A stretch of 64,000 nt of DNA, from assembly GCF_009857595.1 (NCBI RefSeq), contig NZ_WWCU01000006.1:62001-126000 (forward strand), given 5' to 3'. The notes beneath the pieces were generated by a model. It did no database searches and was not told the DNA's origin. It was given only the letters and a program-made list of their open reading frames with translations. Within the stretch, counting starts at the first letter, position 1, and each line of letters opens with the position of its first letter. A program made the translations under genes and the position numbers. This document shows, one piece after another, positions 17,195 to 24,985 of this stretch. Source of the stretch: Pseudoduganella aquatica. GTDB taxonomy: Bacteria; Pseudomonadota; Gammaproteobacteria; Burkholderiales; Burkholderiaceae_D.

Positions 17195-17398
17195 TTACTG
17201 TGAAACTACGAACTTCACTATTGTTATCAGCAAGCCGATGAACAGCGCGACGCCTATCAAGGCCGCGATGATGACGTGGAAGGGATTCAGCCTGGCCCCG
17301 TCCTGGTCAAAATCTTTCTTCCTGCGCAGGCCGAAAAACGACCAGATCACCGCTTTCATCGAATACATGAAAGAAGCTGTTTGCTTCTTCTCTTCCAT
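17195..17398 (-). CDS. DUF2970 small membrane protein
   Basis: The 67-residue protein has one C-terminal membrane helix (about 43-65). A basic patch SFFGLRRKKDFDQD precedes NPFHVIIAALIGVALF. This matches the DUF2970 proteins found between ctaG and ctaE in betaproteobacteria. I use the ATG at 17398, with AAGGGG 8 bp upstream; an in-frame GTG three codons earlier overlaps that ribosome site. Role in oxidase assembly is inferred from position only. Confidence 0.82.
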   Translation of the reverse strand: MEEKKQTASFMYSMKAVIWSFFGLRRKKDFDQDGARLNPFHVIIAALIGVALFIGLLITIVKFVVSQ

Positions 17399-17410
17399 CT
17401 TTGCCACCCC

Positions 17411-17959
17411 TTAATTGGAGGCCAGCCCTGCAATCTCGAAGAAGGTGTACGACAGCGTGATGGTCTTCACGTCCTTCGGCAGCGCCGGGTCGATAAAGAA
17501 CACCACCGGCATCTGCCGCGCCTCGTTCGCCTTCATGGTCTGCTGCTTGAAGCAGAAGCACTCCACTTTCTTGAAGTACGGCGTCACGCTGTTGGGCGCA
17601 TAGCTCGGTATCGCTTGCGCGTTCACCGTGCGCGGCTGCGTGTTGACCACTTCGTACACCACTGTGGCCAGCTCGCCCGGATGGACCTGGATGCTGCGCT
17701 GCGTGGCGCGGAAACGCCACGGGCCATGCGCATTGCTGTCCAGCTCCACCGTCACCAGGCGGCTGTTGTCCACTTGCGTGTTCTTCGGGTCCAGCGCCAC
17801 CGTGCCGTCCTTCTGCGTGAGCATATTAATCCCGAGTACTTCGCAAATATGCTTGTACACCGGGATCAGCAGGTAGCCGAAGCCGAACATCATCACCGCG
17901 ATGACGATCAGCTTGCGCAGCATGCGCAGGTTCTCGGCCTTGACGCTGCCCATGCTCAT
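17411..17959 (-). CDS. ctaG: Cytochrome c oxidase assembly protein CtaG/Cox11
   Basis: The 182-residue protein has one N-terminal membrane helix (about 16-34) and a periplasmic immunoglobulin-like domain. The copper-binding motif is ECFCFKQQ, and VPFFIDP-type family sequence appears as MPVVFFIDPALP. Cox11 supplies copper to the CuB site of subunit I. The start (MSMGSV) is 1 bp past the stop of the 38-residue upstream protein; a second ATG two codons in is possible. It is in the standard ctaD-ctaG-ctaE position. Confidence 0.94.
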   Translation of the reverse strand: MSMGSVKAENLRMLRKLIVIAVMMFGFGYLLIPVYKHICEVLGINMLTQKDGTVALDPKNTQVDNSRLVTVELDSNAHGPWRFRATQRSIQVHPGELATVVYEVVNTQPRTVNAQAIPSYAPNSVTPYFKKVECFCFKQQTMKANEARQMPVVFFIDPALPKDVKTITLSYTFFEIAGLASN

Positions 17960-17960
17960 C

Positions 17961-18077
17961 TCAGCCCAGCCAGCTGCGCTTGACGAACACGGACACGAAG
18001 AACACCAGGGCGATCGAGCCCAGTATCAGCGCCAGCCTCAGATTGCTCTGCTTCTTGTTGCCGCGAGGATCGGCCAT
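17961..18077 (-). CDS. Small cytochrome oxidase assembly-type membrane protein (38 aa)
   Basis: This short frame encodes MADPRGNKKQSNLRLALILG and then a membrane helix to VFVKRSWLG, 38 residues in all. It lies 2 bp after the ctaD stop and 1 bp before the ctaG ATG, so it fills the gap exactly. A basic N terminus and single helix fit the tiny proteins annotated at this spot in Burkholderiales cox operons. Gene packing is the main evidence; function is unproven. Confidence 0.75.
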   Translation of the reverse strand: MADPRGNKKQSNLRLALILGSIALVFFVSVFVKRSWLG

Positions 18078-18079
18078 GA

Positions 18080-19690
18080 TTATTTCACCTGCGGCGGCGT
18101 TTCGAAGGTGTGGAACGGCGCCGGCGACGGCACGGTCCACTCCAGGCCTTCAGCGCCGTCCCATGGCTTGTCGCCAGCGGGCTTGCCGCCGCGGATGGTC
18201 GGCAGCACCACGAAGAACAGGAAGAACACCTGGCTCAGGCCGAAACCAAAGGCGCCGATGGTGGCAATCGCGTTGAAGTCGGTGAACTGCGCGGCGTAGT
18301 CCGCATAGCGGCGCGGCATGCCGGCCAGGCCCAGGAAGTGCATCGGGAAGAAGGTGATGTTGAACGTGACCAGCGACAGCCAGAAGTGGGTCTTGCCCAT
18401 GGTCTCGTTGTACATATGGCCGGTCCACTTCGGACCCCAGTAGTAGAAGCCGGCGAACAGCGCGAACAGCGAGCCCGCCACCAGCACGTAGTGGAAGTGC
18501 GCCACCACATAGTAGGTGTCCTGCAGCTGGATGTCGATCGGGGTCACGGCCAGGATCAGGCCGGTGAAGCCGCCGATGGTGAACACGAAGATGAAGCCCA
18601 CGGCGAACAGCATCGGGGTTTCAAAGGTCATCGAACCCTTCCACATGGTGGCGATCCAGTTGAACACTTTCACGCCGGTCGGCACCGCGATCAGCATGGT
18701 GGCGTACATGAAGAACAGCTGCGAGGTCACCGGCATGCCGGTGGTGAACATGTGGTGCGCCCAGACGATGAAGGACAGGATGGCGATGGACGCGGTGGCG
18801 TACACCATCGAATGGTAGCCGAACAGGGTCTTGCGGGCGAAGGCCGGGATGATCTGCGAGACGATGCCGAAAGCCGGCAGAATCATGATGTACACCTCGG
18901 GGTGGCCGAAGAACCAGAAGATGTGCTGGTACATGACCGGGTCGCCGCCGCCGGCGGCGTTGAAGAACGAGGTGCCGAAGTGGCGGTCGGTCAGCGTCAT
19001 GGTGATGGCGCCTGCCAGCACCGGCATCACGGCGATCAGCAGGTAGGCGGTGATCAGCCAGGTCCAGCAGAACATCGGCATCTTCATCAGGGTCATGCCG
19101 GGAGCGCGCATGTTCAGGATGGTGACGATGATGTTGATCGAGCCCATGATCGAGGACGCGCCCATGATGTGCATGGCGAAAATGCCCATGTCCATGCCGG
19201 GTCCCATCTGGGTCGACAGCGGCGCGTACAGCGTCCAGCCGGCGGCGGTGGCGCCGCCCGGCACGAAGAAGGAACCGGCCAGCAGCAGCGCCGCAGGCGG
19301 CAGCAGCCAGAACGAGAAGTTGTTCATGCGCGCAAAGGCCATGTCGGATGCGCCGATCTGCAGCGGGATCATCCAGTTGGCGTAGCCCACGAAGGCCGGC
19401 ATGATGGCGCCGAACACCATCACCAGGCCGTGCATGGTGGTGAGCTGGTTGAAGAACTCAGGCTGGAAGAACTGCAGGCCGGGCTGGAACAGCTCGGTGC
19501 GTATCATCAGCGCCAGCACGCCGCCGGACAGCAGCATGGTGAAGGAGAACCACAGGTACAGCGTGCCGATATCCTTGTGGTTGGTGGCGAACAGCCAGCG
19601 GCGGAAACCGGTGGGGTGGTCGTGGGCGTGGTCATGGCCGTGGTCGTGGCCATGGTCATGCGCGTGTGCGTGATCGACAGTCGTGCTCAT
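18080..19690 (-). CDS. ctaD: Cytochrome c oxidase subunit I
   Basis: The 536-residue, twelve-helix catalytic subunit binds heme a and the heme a3-CuB centre. Visible are [31 protein letters not shown] (CuB His and the cross-linked Tyr region), the HHMFTTGMP region and VAHFHYVL with heme ligands. The N terminus carries an unusually His-rich run (about residues 7-25, His-Asp/Ala/Gly alternation) before the core. AGGAG precedes the ATG. It follows ctaC by 16 bp. Confidence 0.97.
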   Translation of the reverse strand: MSTTVDHAHAHDHGHDHGHDHAHDHPTGFRRWLFATNHKDIGTLYLWFSFTMLLSGGVLALMIRTELFQPGLQFFQPEFFNQLTTMHGLVMVFGAIMPAFVGYANWMIPLQIGASDMAFARMNNFSFWLLPPAALLLAGSFFVPGGATAAGWTLYAPLSTQMGPGMDMGIFAMHIMGASSIMGSINIIVTILNMRAPGMTLMKMPMFCWTWLITAYLLIAVMPVLAGAITMTLTDRHFGTSFFNAAGGGDPVMYQHIFWFFGHPEVYIMILPAFGIVSQIIPAFARKTLFGYHSMVYATASIAILSFIVWAHHMFTTGMPVTSQLFFMYATMLIAVPTGVKVFNWIATMWKGSMTFETPMLFAVGFIFVFTIGGFTGLILAVTPIDIQLQDTYYVVAHFHYVLVAGSLFALFAGFYYWGPKWTGHMYNETMGKTHFWLSLVTFNITFFPMHFLGLAGMPRRYADYAAQFTDFNAIATIGAFGFGLSQVFFLFFVVLPTIRGGKPAGDKPWDGAEGLEWTVPSPAPFHTFETPPQVK

Positions 19691-19706
19691 AATGTGCAGC
19701 TCCTAA

Positions 19707-20930
19707 TTACTTGCGTGCAGCCAGGACTTCGGCCGGTTGAACGATGTTTTCGGCCGGCTTGTTCGACCAGCTGTTGCGGGTGTAGGTGATGACAGCCGCA
19801 ATGTCGGTGTCCGACAGCTGCTTCCATGCCGGCATTTCGGCAGGGAACTTGCCCGACTTCTGACCGTTCAGCAGCACGTGGATCTGCGCCGCCTTCTCGC
19901 CGTTCACGACGGCCGAGCCGTCCAGCGCGGCGAACGCGCCCGGTACGCCCTTGCCGGTAGCCTGGTGGCACACCGCGCAGTTGGCCGAGTACACTTTCTC
20001 GCCCTTGGTTTTCAGCTCATCGATGGTCCAGGTCTTGGTTGGATCGTCGGCCAGCGCGGCCAGTTCCTTTTTCTTCTTGTCGGCCCAGGCGGTGTACTCC
20101 TCGGCGGTGACCACGCGCACCACGATAGGCATGAACGCATGGTCCTTGCCGCACAGTTCCACGCAGGTGCCGCGATAGACGCCGGTGTGCTGCGCCTTGA
20201 ACCAGGTGTCGCGCACGAAGCCGGGGATGGCGTCCTGCTTCACGCCGAAGGCGGGGATGGTCCAGGCGTGGATCACGTCGTTGGCGGTGGTGACGATGCG
20301 GATCTTCTTATTGACCGGCACCACCACTTCGTTGTCGACTTCCATCAGATAGGTGTCGCCGCGCTTTTCGGTCGGCGCCACGCCCGGCGAGCCCACTTGC
20401 GAGCGCGGGGTGGACAGGTTGGAGATGAAGGTGATGCCCTCGCCCTCGCCCTTCAGGTAGTCATAGCCCCATTTCCACTGCATGCCGGTGGCCTTGATGG
20501 TGATGTCGGCGTTGGAGGTGTCCTTCATGGCCACCACGGTCTTGGTGGCGGGCAGCGCCATGCCGATCACGATCAGGAAAGGCACGATGGTCCAGGCGAT
20601 TTCAACCGCGGTGGACTCGTGGAAGGAGGCCGATTTGTGGCCCAGCGATTTGCGGTGCTTGAGGATGGAGTAGAACATCACGCCGAACACGGCGACGAAG
20701 ATCACCAGGCAGATGATCATCATCAGGTTGTGCAGGCTGTAGATGTCCGCCGCGATGGCGGTAGCGGGCGCCTGCAGGTTCAGCTGGTTGACCAGGGGGC
20801 CGCCGGTACCGCCGGTGGCCTTCGAGTATTCAGTAGCCGCTGCAGCCGTCTCCGCCGCCCAGGACGGGACTGCGGCGGCTGTCATCGACAGCGCGAGCAT
20901 CAACGATTGAAATCGCTTTGCATGTTTCAT
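19707..20930 (-). CDS. ctaC: Cytochrome c oxidase subunit II with fused cytochrome c domain (caa3 type)
   Basis: I use the ATG at 20930 (MKHAKRFQSL), with a TTGGGG ribosome site. The 407-residue protein has a signal peptide, two membrane helices, a cupredoxin domain with the CuA motif CVELCGKDHAFM, and a C-terminal cytochrome c domain with CAVCH and a Met ligand in AEMPAWKQL. The fusion marks a caa3-type oxidase that accepts electrons directly into its own heme c. It is the first gene of the minus-strand oxidase operon. Confidence 0.95.
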   Translation of the reverse strand: MKHAKRFQSLMLALSMTAAAVPSWAAETAAAATEYSKATGGTGGPLVNQLNLQAPATAIAADIYSLHNLMMIICLVIFVAVFGVMFYSILKHRKSLGHKSASFHESTAVEIAWTIVPFLIVIGMALPATKTVVAMKDTSNADITIKATGMQWKWGYDYLKGEGEGITFISNLSTPRSQVGSPGVAPTEKRGDTYLMEVDNEVVVPVNKKIRIVTTANDVIHAWTIPAFGVKQDAIPGFVRDTWFKAQHTGVYRGTCVELCGKDHAFMPIVVRVVTAEEYTAWADKKKKELAALADDPTKTWTIDELKTKGEKVYSANCAVCHQATGKGVPGAFAALDGSAVVNGEKAAQIHVLLNGQKSGKFPAEMPAWKQLSDTDIAAVITYTRNSWSNKPAENIVQPAEVLAARK

Positions 20931-21188
20931 GTTTTCCCCAACCACCCAAGAAATAATTAATATTTTTAAAGGCAGCCGTCCGATGTTCTGAATAGCCGCC
21001 GTACGCTACAACACCTAAAACCCCCCGACCCGTAATACTTATACAAGACGAAATGATGGCAAAATTAGTCAAGGATTATAGTCAACACCCCTAGGGGCAT
21101 CAAGGAAATTATCTGTTACGCAAGCCCAAAGCGGCGTGCTTGGACCTTATTTGCCACATATGCGCAGCCGTATTATGGCCAGAGCGGC

Positions 21189-22121
21189 CTATTTAGAGGG
21201 CTTGCGCGGCAGGTCGAAGCGGATAATCGACTCGCCCTGGCTGGTGGTGCGCGGCGCGGGGCGGAACGCGTGGCCGTACAACACCTCGAAGGTCAGCCCC
21301 AGCTTGCCGTCCGGGCGGCGCTGGCGCTCCAGGGCCGCCAGCAGGGCCGCATGGCCGGCGCGGCCCAGCAGGCCACGGCGGCGCGTAGCCAGCGGATTGC
21401 CGCCCCAGGCGCGGGCGTCGGCCAGCAAGGCCTCGGGCGTGTCATAGGTGACGGTGATCTTCTCCATGTCCAGCACCGGGGTGGAAAAGCCCGCCTCCAC
21501 CAGCTGGTCGCCGAAATCGTGCATGTCCACGAAAGGCAGCGCGTGCGGGAACAGATCCACGTCGGCGAAGGCGGTGCGCAGCTCGGAAAAGGTATCCGGC
21601 CCGAAGCAGGAAAACATCAGCAAGCCCTCCACCCGCAGCACGCGGCGCCACTCGGCGAACACGCGGTCCGGCTGCGGATGCCAGTGCAGCGCCAGGTTGG
21701 ACCAGACCAGGTCCATGCTGTGCAGCGCCAGCGGCAGCTCGGCGAAATCGGCGCAGGCCAGGTCCACCCCGGTCTTCGACGGCAGCAGCCTGCTGATCAG
21801 CTGATTCAGGCCGCCGCGCGGCGCCGGGCCGGTGGCGGCGCTGGCCGCGCGCGCCATGGCCTCGGACGCATCCACGCCCAGGATCTGGGCGGCGGCATAC
21901 ATTTTTTGCAACATGGGTAGATCCGCCCCCTCGCCGCAGCCCGCATCGAGCACCCGCTGCGGCACGATCTTCACCAGCTGCAGGCGGTCCTGCATGCGCG
22001 AGGAAACCTCGCGGCGCAGGAAATCGGACGGCGCAACGCGCTCCGGGCGGGAAAACAGCGCGCGCACGCGCTCGATATCGATGGGCGCGCTCAATTTAGG
22101 CGGCTTGGCGGGAACTTGCAT
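21189..22121 (-). CDS. bioC: Malonyl-ACP O-methyltransferase BioC-like
   Basis: The start is the ATG at 22121 (MQVPAKPPKLSAP), giving 310 residues. The protein is a class I SAM methyltransferase with motif I VLDAGCGEGADL, DLVWSNLALHWHPQPDRVFAEWRRVL (motif IV-V region, in pieces) and LMFSCFGPDTF. The SNLALHW and FGPDTFSEL features are typical of BioC, which methylates malonyl-ACP to start pimelate synthesis for biotin. No other bio gene is in the window. It is divergent from comF, an arrangement I associate with Burkholderiales. Confidence 0.8.
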   Translation of the reverse strand: MQVPAKPPKLSAPIDIERVRALFSRPERVAPSDFLRREVSSRMQDRLQLVKIVPQRVLDAGCGEGADLPMLQKMYAAAQILGVDASEAMARAASAATGPAPRGGLNQLISRLLPSKTGVDLACADFAELPLALHSMDLVWSNLALHWHPQPDRVFAEWRRVLRVEGLLMFSCFGPDTFSELRTAFADVDLFPHALPFVDMHDFGDQLVEAGFSTPVLDMEKITVTYDTPEALLADARAWGGNPLATRRRGLLGRAGHAALLAALERQRRPDGKLGLTFEVLYGHAFRPAPRTTSQGESIIRFDLPRKPSK

Positions 22122-22179
22122 GGTAATGACCGGATGGGTGAGATAATGGGCGCAGTTTACATGGTTAAGGCAAAGTGCG

Positions 22180-22959
22180 ATGCCGAACGCCCAATCCAGG
22201 CCCGCCGCCACGCGGCCGGGCGCCCTGTCATGGCTGCCCGCCCTGCTGGCGCGCGCCGGGCACGCCCTGCTGCCGGGCGCCTGCGTGCTGTGCGGAGGAA
22301 TCGCGGCCATCGGCACGCAAACCTGCCAGCCCTGCCATGCACAGATATTCGGCGCCATGCGGGCGCGCTGCCGCGTGTGCGCCAACCCGCTGCCGGGCGC
22401 CGGTGGGGCCGGCGATGCGGTGTGCGGCCGCTGCCTGTCGCATCCGCCCGCGTTCGACGCCACGGTGGCCGGCGCCGACTACGCCATGCCGCAGGACCAG
22501 CTGGTGCTGCAGCTCAAATTCGGCGGCCACCTGGCGCTGGCCGCGCTGTTCGGCCGGGTGCTGGCCGAAGCCGCGCTGGGCCAGCCCGGCTTTATCCGTC
22601 CCGCCGTGCTGTGCCCGGTGCCACTGGGTCCGCAGCGGCTGGCCGCGCGCGGCTACAACCAGGCGCTGGAAATCGCCCGCGCGCTGGGGCGGCGGCTGGA
22701 CGTCACCGTGCAGCCGCGGCTGGCCGAGCGGGCGCGCGACACGTTGGCGCAAAGCCTGGTGCAGCCGTCCGAGCGGCGCGCCAACATCGCGCACGCCTTC
22801 GCGGTGCCGGACCGCGCGCTGGTTGAAGGGCGCCACATCGGCATCGTCGATGACGTCATGACCAGCGGCCAGACACTGGACGAACTGGCCGCCGCGCTCA
22901 AGCGGCACGGCGCGGCGCGCATCACCTGCCTGGTGTTTGCGCGCACGCCGCCGCATTAA
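22180..22959 (+). CDS. ComF-family phosphoribosyltransferase-like protein
   Basis: The 259-residue protein has an N-terminal zinc-ribbon region with paired Cys (CVLCGG, CQPC, CRVC, CGRC). A type I phosphoribosyltransferase domain follows, with CPVPLGPQRLAARGYNQALEIAR and the PRPP loop IGIVDDVMTSGQTLDE. ComF proteins are linked to DNA uptake, but many are encoded in non-competent species. It is divergent from bioC and 35 bp ahead of trmL. Confidence 0.9.
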   Translation: MPNAQSRPAATRPGALSWLPALLARAGHALLPGACVLCGGIAAIGTQTCQPCHAQIFGAMRARCRVCANPLPGAGGAGDAVCGRCLSHPPAFDATVAGADYAMPQDQLVLQLKFGGHLALAALFGRVLAEAALGQPGFIRPAVLCPVPLGPQRLAARGYNQALEIARALGRRLDVTVQPRLAERARDTLAQSLVQPSERRANIAHAFAVPDRALVEGRHIGIVDDVMTSGQTLDELAAALKRHGAARITCLVFARTPPH

Positions 22960-22994
22960 AGTTAAAGCAATACATACGTAACAGGAGAAATGCA

Positions 22995-23465
22995 GTGTTC
23001 CACGTCGTACTAGTCAGCCCCGAAATCCCGCCCAACACGGGCAACGTGATACGGCTGTGCGCCAACACCGGCGTGCAGCTGCACCTGATCGAACCGCTCG
23101 GCTTCCCGCTGGACGACAGCAAAATGAAGCGGGCCGGGCTCGACTACCACGAATACGCCAACATGCAGGTGCACAAAAGCTGGGATGACTTCCTGGCCAG
23201 CGAGCAGCCCGAGCCTGCGCGCATGTACGCCATGACCACGCACGGCTCGTCGCCGTTCGCGCAATGCCGCTTCCAGCCGGGCGACTACTTCGTGTTCGGT
23301 TCCGAAACGCGCGGCCTCGACCCGGCGCTGCGCAACCGCTTCCCCGAAAGCCAGCGCATCCGCCTCCCCATGCGCCCCGACAACCGCAGCCTCAACCTCT
23401 CCAACACGGTCGCCGTGGTCGTCTTCGAAGCCTGGCGCCAGCACGGCTACGCCGGCGGCGCCTAA
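22995..23465 (+). CDS. trmL: tRNA (cytidine(34)-2'-O)-methyltransferase
   Basis: This 156-residue SPOUT methyltransferase has the TrmL opening (MFHVVLVSPEIPPNTGNVIR) and the knot motifs VFGSETRGLDPAL and IRLPMRPDNRSLNLSNTVAVV. It methylates the wobble ribose of tRNA-Leu. The start is a GTG, with AGGAG 8 bp upstream. An ATG at 22990 within that spacer opens only a seven-codon out-of-frame peptide. Confidence 0.95.
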   Translation: MFHVVLVSPEIPPNTGNVIRLCANTGVQLHLIEPLGFPLDDSKMKRAGLDYHEYANMQVHKSWDDFLASEQPEPARMYAMTTHGSSPFAQCRFQPGDYFVFGSETRGLDPALRNRFPESQRIRLPMRPDNRSLNLSNTVAVVVFEAWRQHGYAGGA

Positions 23466-23477
23466 ATCCCAGGCAGC

Positions 23478-23536
23478 CTGAGCCGCATTTCCCCCATTTC
23501 GGGGTCAGACCCCGAATTGGCGGAAATGCGGCTCAG
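23478..23536. repeat. RAYT-flanking hairpin repeat, left copy
   Basis: Outer arms CTGAGCCGCATTT (23478-23490) and AAATGCGGCTCAG (23524-23536) are perfectly complementary. Inside lies a 19-bp palindrome, TTCGGGGTC A GACCCCGAA (23498-23516). It begins 13 bp after the trmL stop. A related copy lies on the other side of the transposase gene. Confidence 0.9.
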
Positions 23537-23600
23537 CTTGATTGACGCAAACTTGCGGCAGCGCAAGGCATCGCTGGGTGATGGAGCATACATTGCTGCT

Positions 23601-24392
23601 ATGAGCAGACCACTCCGGCCCCAGGCGTGCGGCGCCATCTATCATGTCACTTCGCGCGGCGTTCGCCGCATGCCCATCTTTGTCGATGCATTTGACTACA
23701 GCGTCTGGCTGGACGTGCTGGCCGAAGCGGCGGCGCGCTATACGCTGGTCATCCACGCTTATTGCCAGATGCCGAATCATTACCATTTGGTGGTGGAAAC
23801 ACCACTGGGCAATATTGCGGCCGGAATCCGCTATCTGAACGGCAAGTACTGCCAATATTTCAACCGCAAGCACAAGCATCTCGGCCATGTTTCGCAATGC
23901 CGATACAACGCCGAAATGATCGAGCGCCAGGCGTACTTGCTGGAACTGGCCCGCTACGTTGTGCTCAACCCGGTGCGGGCGCAGCTGGTGTCGGCGGCGG
24001 CGTCGTGGAAATGGAGCAGCCACCAGGCCCTGCTCGGCTACGTTCCCCTGCCGGCATGGCTGGACGGCGACTGGATACTGAGCCAGTTCGGCAACGGCAC
24101 GCGCGAGCGGCATGTCGAGGCCTACACCGAATTCGTCGAACAGGGAATAGGGTTGCCCGATCCCTTGCGCCATCGCCGCAAAGGCGCCAAGCCCAGCGCA
24201 CCCGCAGTCCCATCCCAGGCCACCGCCACGCCGCCCATCGACGCCTTCTTTGCCCGATTCTCCAGCCCGGATGAAGCCGCATTGCGAGCCTATCTGTCGT
24301 CCGCCTATTCAATACGCGCCATTGCCCAGCACTTGCGCATCTCTCCCCGCAGTCTGATGAGGTTGTTACGCCGCCTAGGGAAACTCCTATAG
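23601..24392 (+). CDS. REP-associated tyrosine transposase (RAYT, Y1/HUH family)
   Basis: The ATG at 23601 gives 263 residues starting MSRPLRPQACGAIYHVTSRG. It has the HUH motif in MPNHYHLVVETP and the catalytic Tyr region ELARYVVLNPVRAQLV. A C-terminal helix-turn-helix-like tail (SIRAIAQHLRISPRSLMRLLRR) follows. The gene is intact and stands between two hairpin repeats, as expected for a domesticated IS200-like REP system. An in-frame TTG at 23517 lies inside the left repeat and is less likely. No strong ribosome site is visible. Confidence 0.9.
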   Translation: MSRPLRPQACGAIYHVTSRGVRRMPIFVDAFDYSVWLDVLAEAAARYTLVIHAYCQMPNHYHLVVETPLGNIAAGIRYLNGKYCQYFNRKHKHLGHVSQCRYNAEMIERQAYLLELARYVVLNPVRAQLVSAAASWKWSSHQALLGYVPLPAWLDGDWILSQFGNGTRERHVEAYTEFVEQGIGLPDPLRHRRKGAKPSAPAVPSQATATPPIDAFFARFSSPDEAALRAYLSSAYSIRAIAQHLRISPRSLMRLLRRLGKLL

Positions 24393-24416
24393 CTTTCCCT
24401 GCTATCCTACAAGCGG

Positions 24417-24475
24417 CCTGAGCCGCATTAACCGCCCCGGGGTCTGACCCCGAATGGGGGTGGGTGCGGCTCAGG
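24417..24475. repeat. RAYT-flanking hairpin repeat, right copy
   Basis: Outer arms CCTGAGCCGCA (24417-24427) and TGCGGCTCAGG (24465-24475) enclose CGGGGTC T GACCCCG (24438-24452). Outer and inner palindromes match the left copy at 23478-23536, with differences between them. It is 24 bp after the transposase stop and 15 bp before the end of rfaE2. Confidence 0.9.
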
Positions 24476-24490
24476 TTGCTTGGGGGGTGG

Positions 24491-24973
24491 TCAGCCGCCG
24501 AAGGTGCGCACCTTGGCCAGCAGCTTGGTGGTGGAGCGGTCGTGCTCGAAGTCGATCGCCACCGCCTGGCCGCCGTAGGCAATCACGGCCTTGCCTTCCG
24601 GGATGGCCGCCATGTCGTAGTCGCCGCCCTTGGCGTAGATTTCGGGCCGCGCTTCCTGCACCACCTCCAGCGCCGTGTCTTCGTCGAACGGCACCACCAG
24701 GCTGACCGATTCCAGCGCGGCCAGCACCGCCATCCGGTCGCCGCAGGCGTTCAGCGGGCGGTCGTCGCCCTTGCCCAGCCGCTTCACCGACGCGTCGGTA
24801 TTGGCCGCCACCACCAGCGAGCCGCCCAGCGCGCGCGCCTGCGCCAGATAGGTGACGTGGCCGCGGTGCAGGATGTCGAACACGCCGTTGGTGAGCACCA
24901 CCGGCTTGGGCAGGGCCGCCACGCGCGCGCTCAGCTCGGCGCGGCTGCAGATTTTTTCTTCGAATTGGGGCAT
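24491..24973 (-). CDS. rfaE2: D-glycero-beta-D-manno-heptose 1-phosphate adenylyltransferase
   Basis: The 160-residue nucleotidyltransferase has the HxGH motif HRGH in NGVFDILHRGHVTYL and the nucleotide motif DYDMAAIPEGKAV. It corresponds to the C-terminal half of the fused HldE protein and makes ADP-heptose for lipopolysaccharide. The separate kinase half (rfaE1) is not in the window. It lies 12 bp downstream of the PilU-like gene. Confidence 0.92.
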   Translation of the reverse strand: MPQFEEKICSRAELSARVAALPKPVVLTNGVFDILHRGHVTYLAQARALGGSLVVAANTDASVKRLGKGDDRPLNACGDRMAVLAALESVSLVVPFDEDTALEVVQEARPEIYAKGGDYDMAAIPEGKAVIAYGGQAVAIDFEHDRSTTKLLAKVRTFGG

Positions 24974-24985
24974 AGGGTCCGTAGG

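Noticed and set aside
18110-19789. Antisense frame opposite ctaD
   Set aside because: Composition is dominated by His, Glu and Arg from reading conserved oxidase codons backwards.
20931-21188. Promoter boxes upstream of ctaC
   Set aside because: Several TTGACT and TATAAT-like words occur on the minus strand, but none pairs at 16-18 bp spacing, so I did not call a specific promoter.
23478-24475. RAYT region as a full insertion sequence with target duplications
   Set aside because: The flanking elements are inverted hairpins like REP elements, and I see no direct target repeats next to them.
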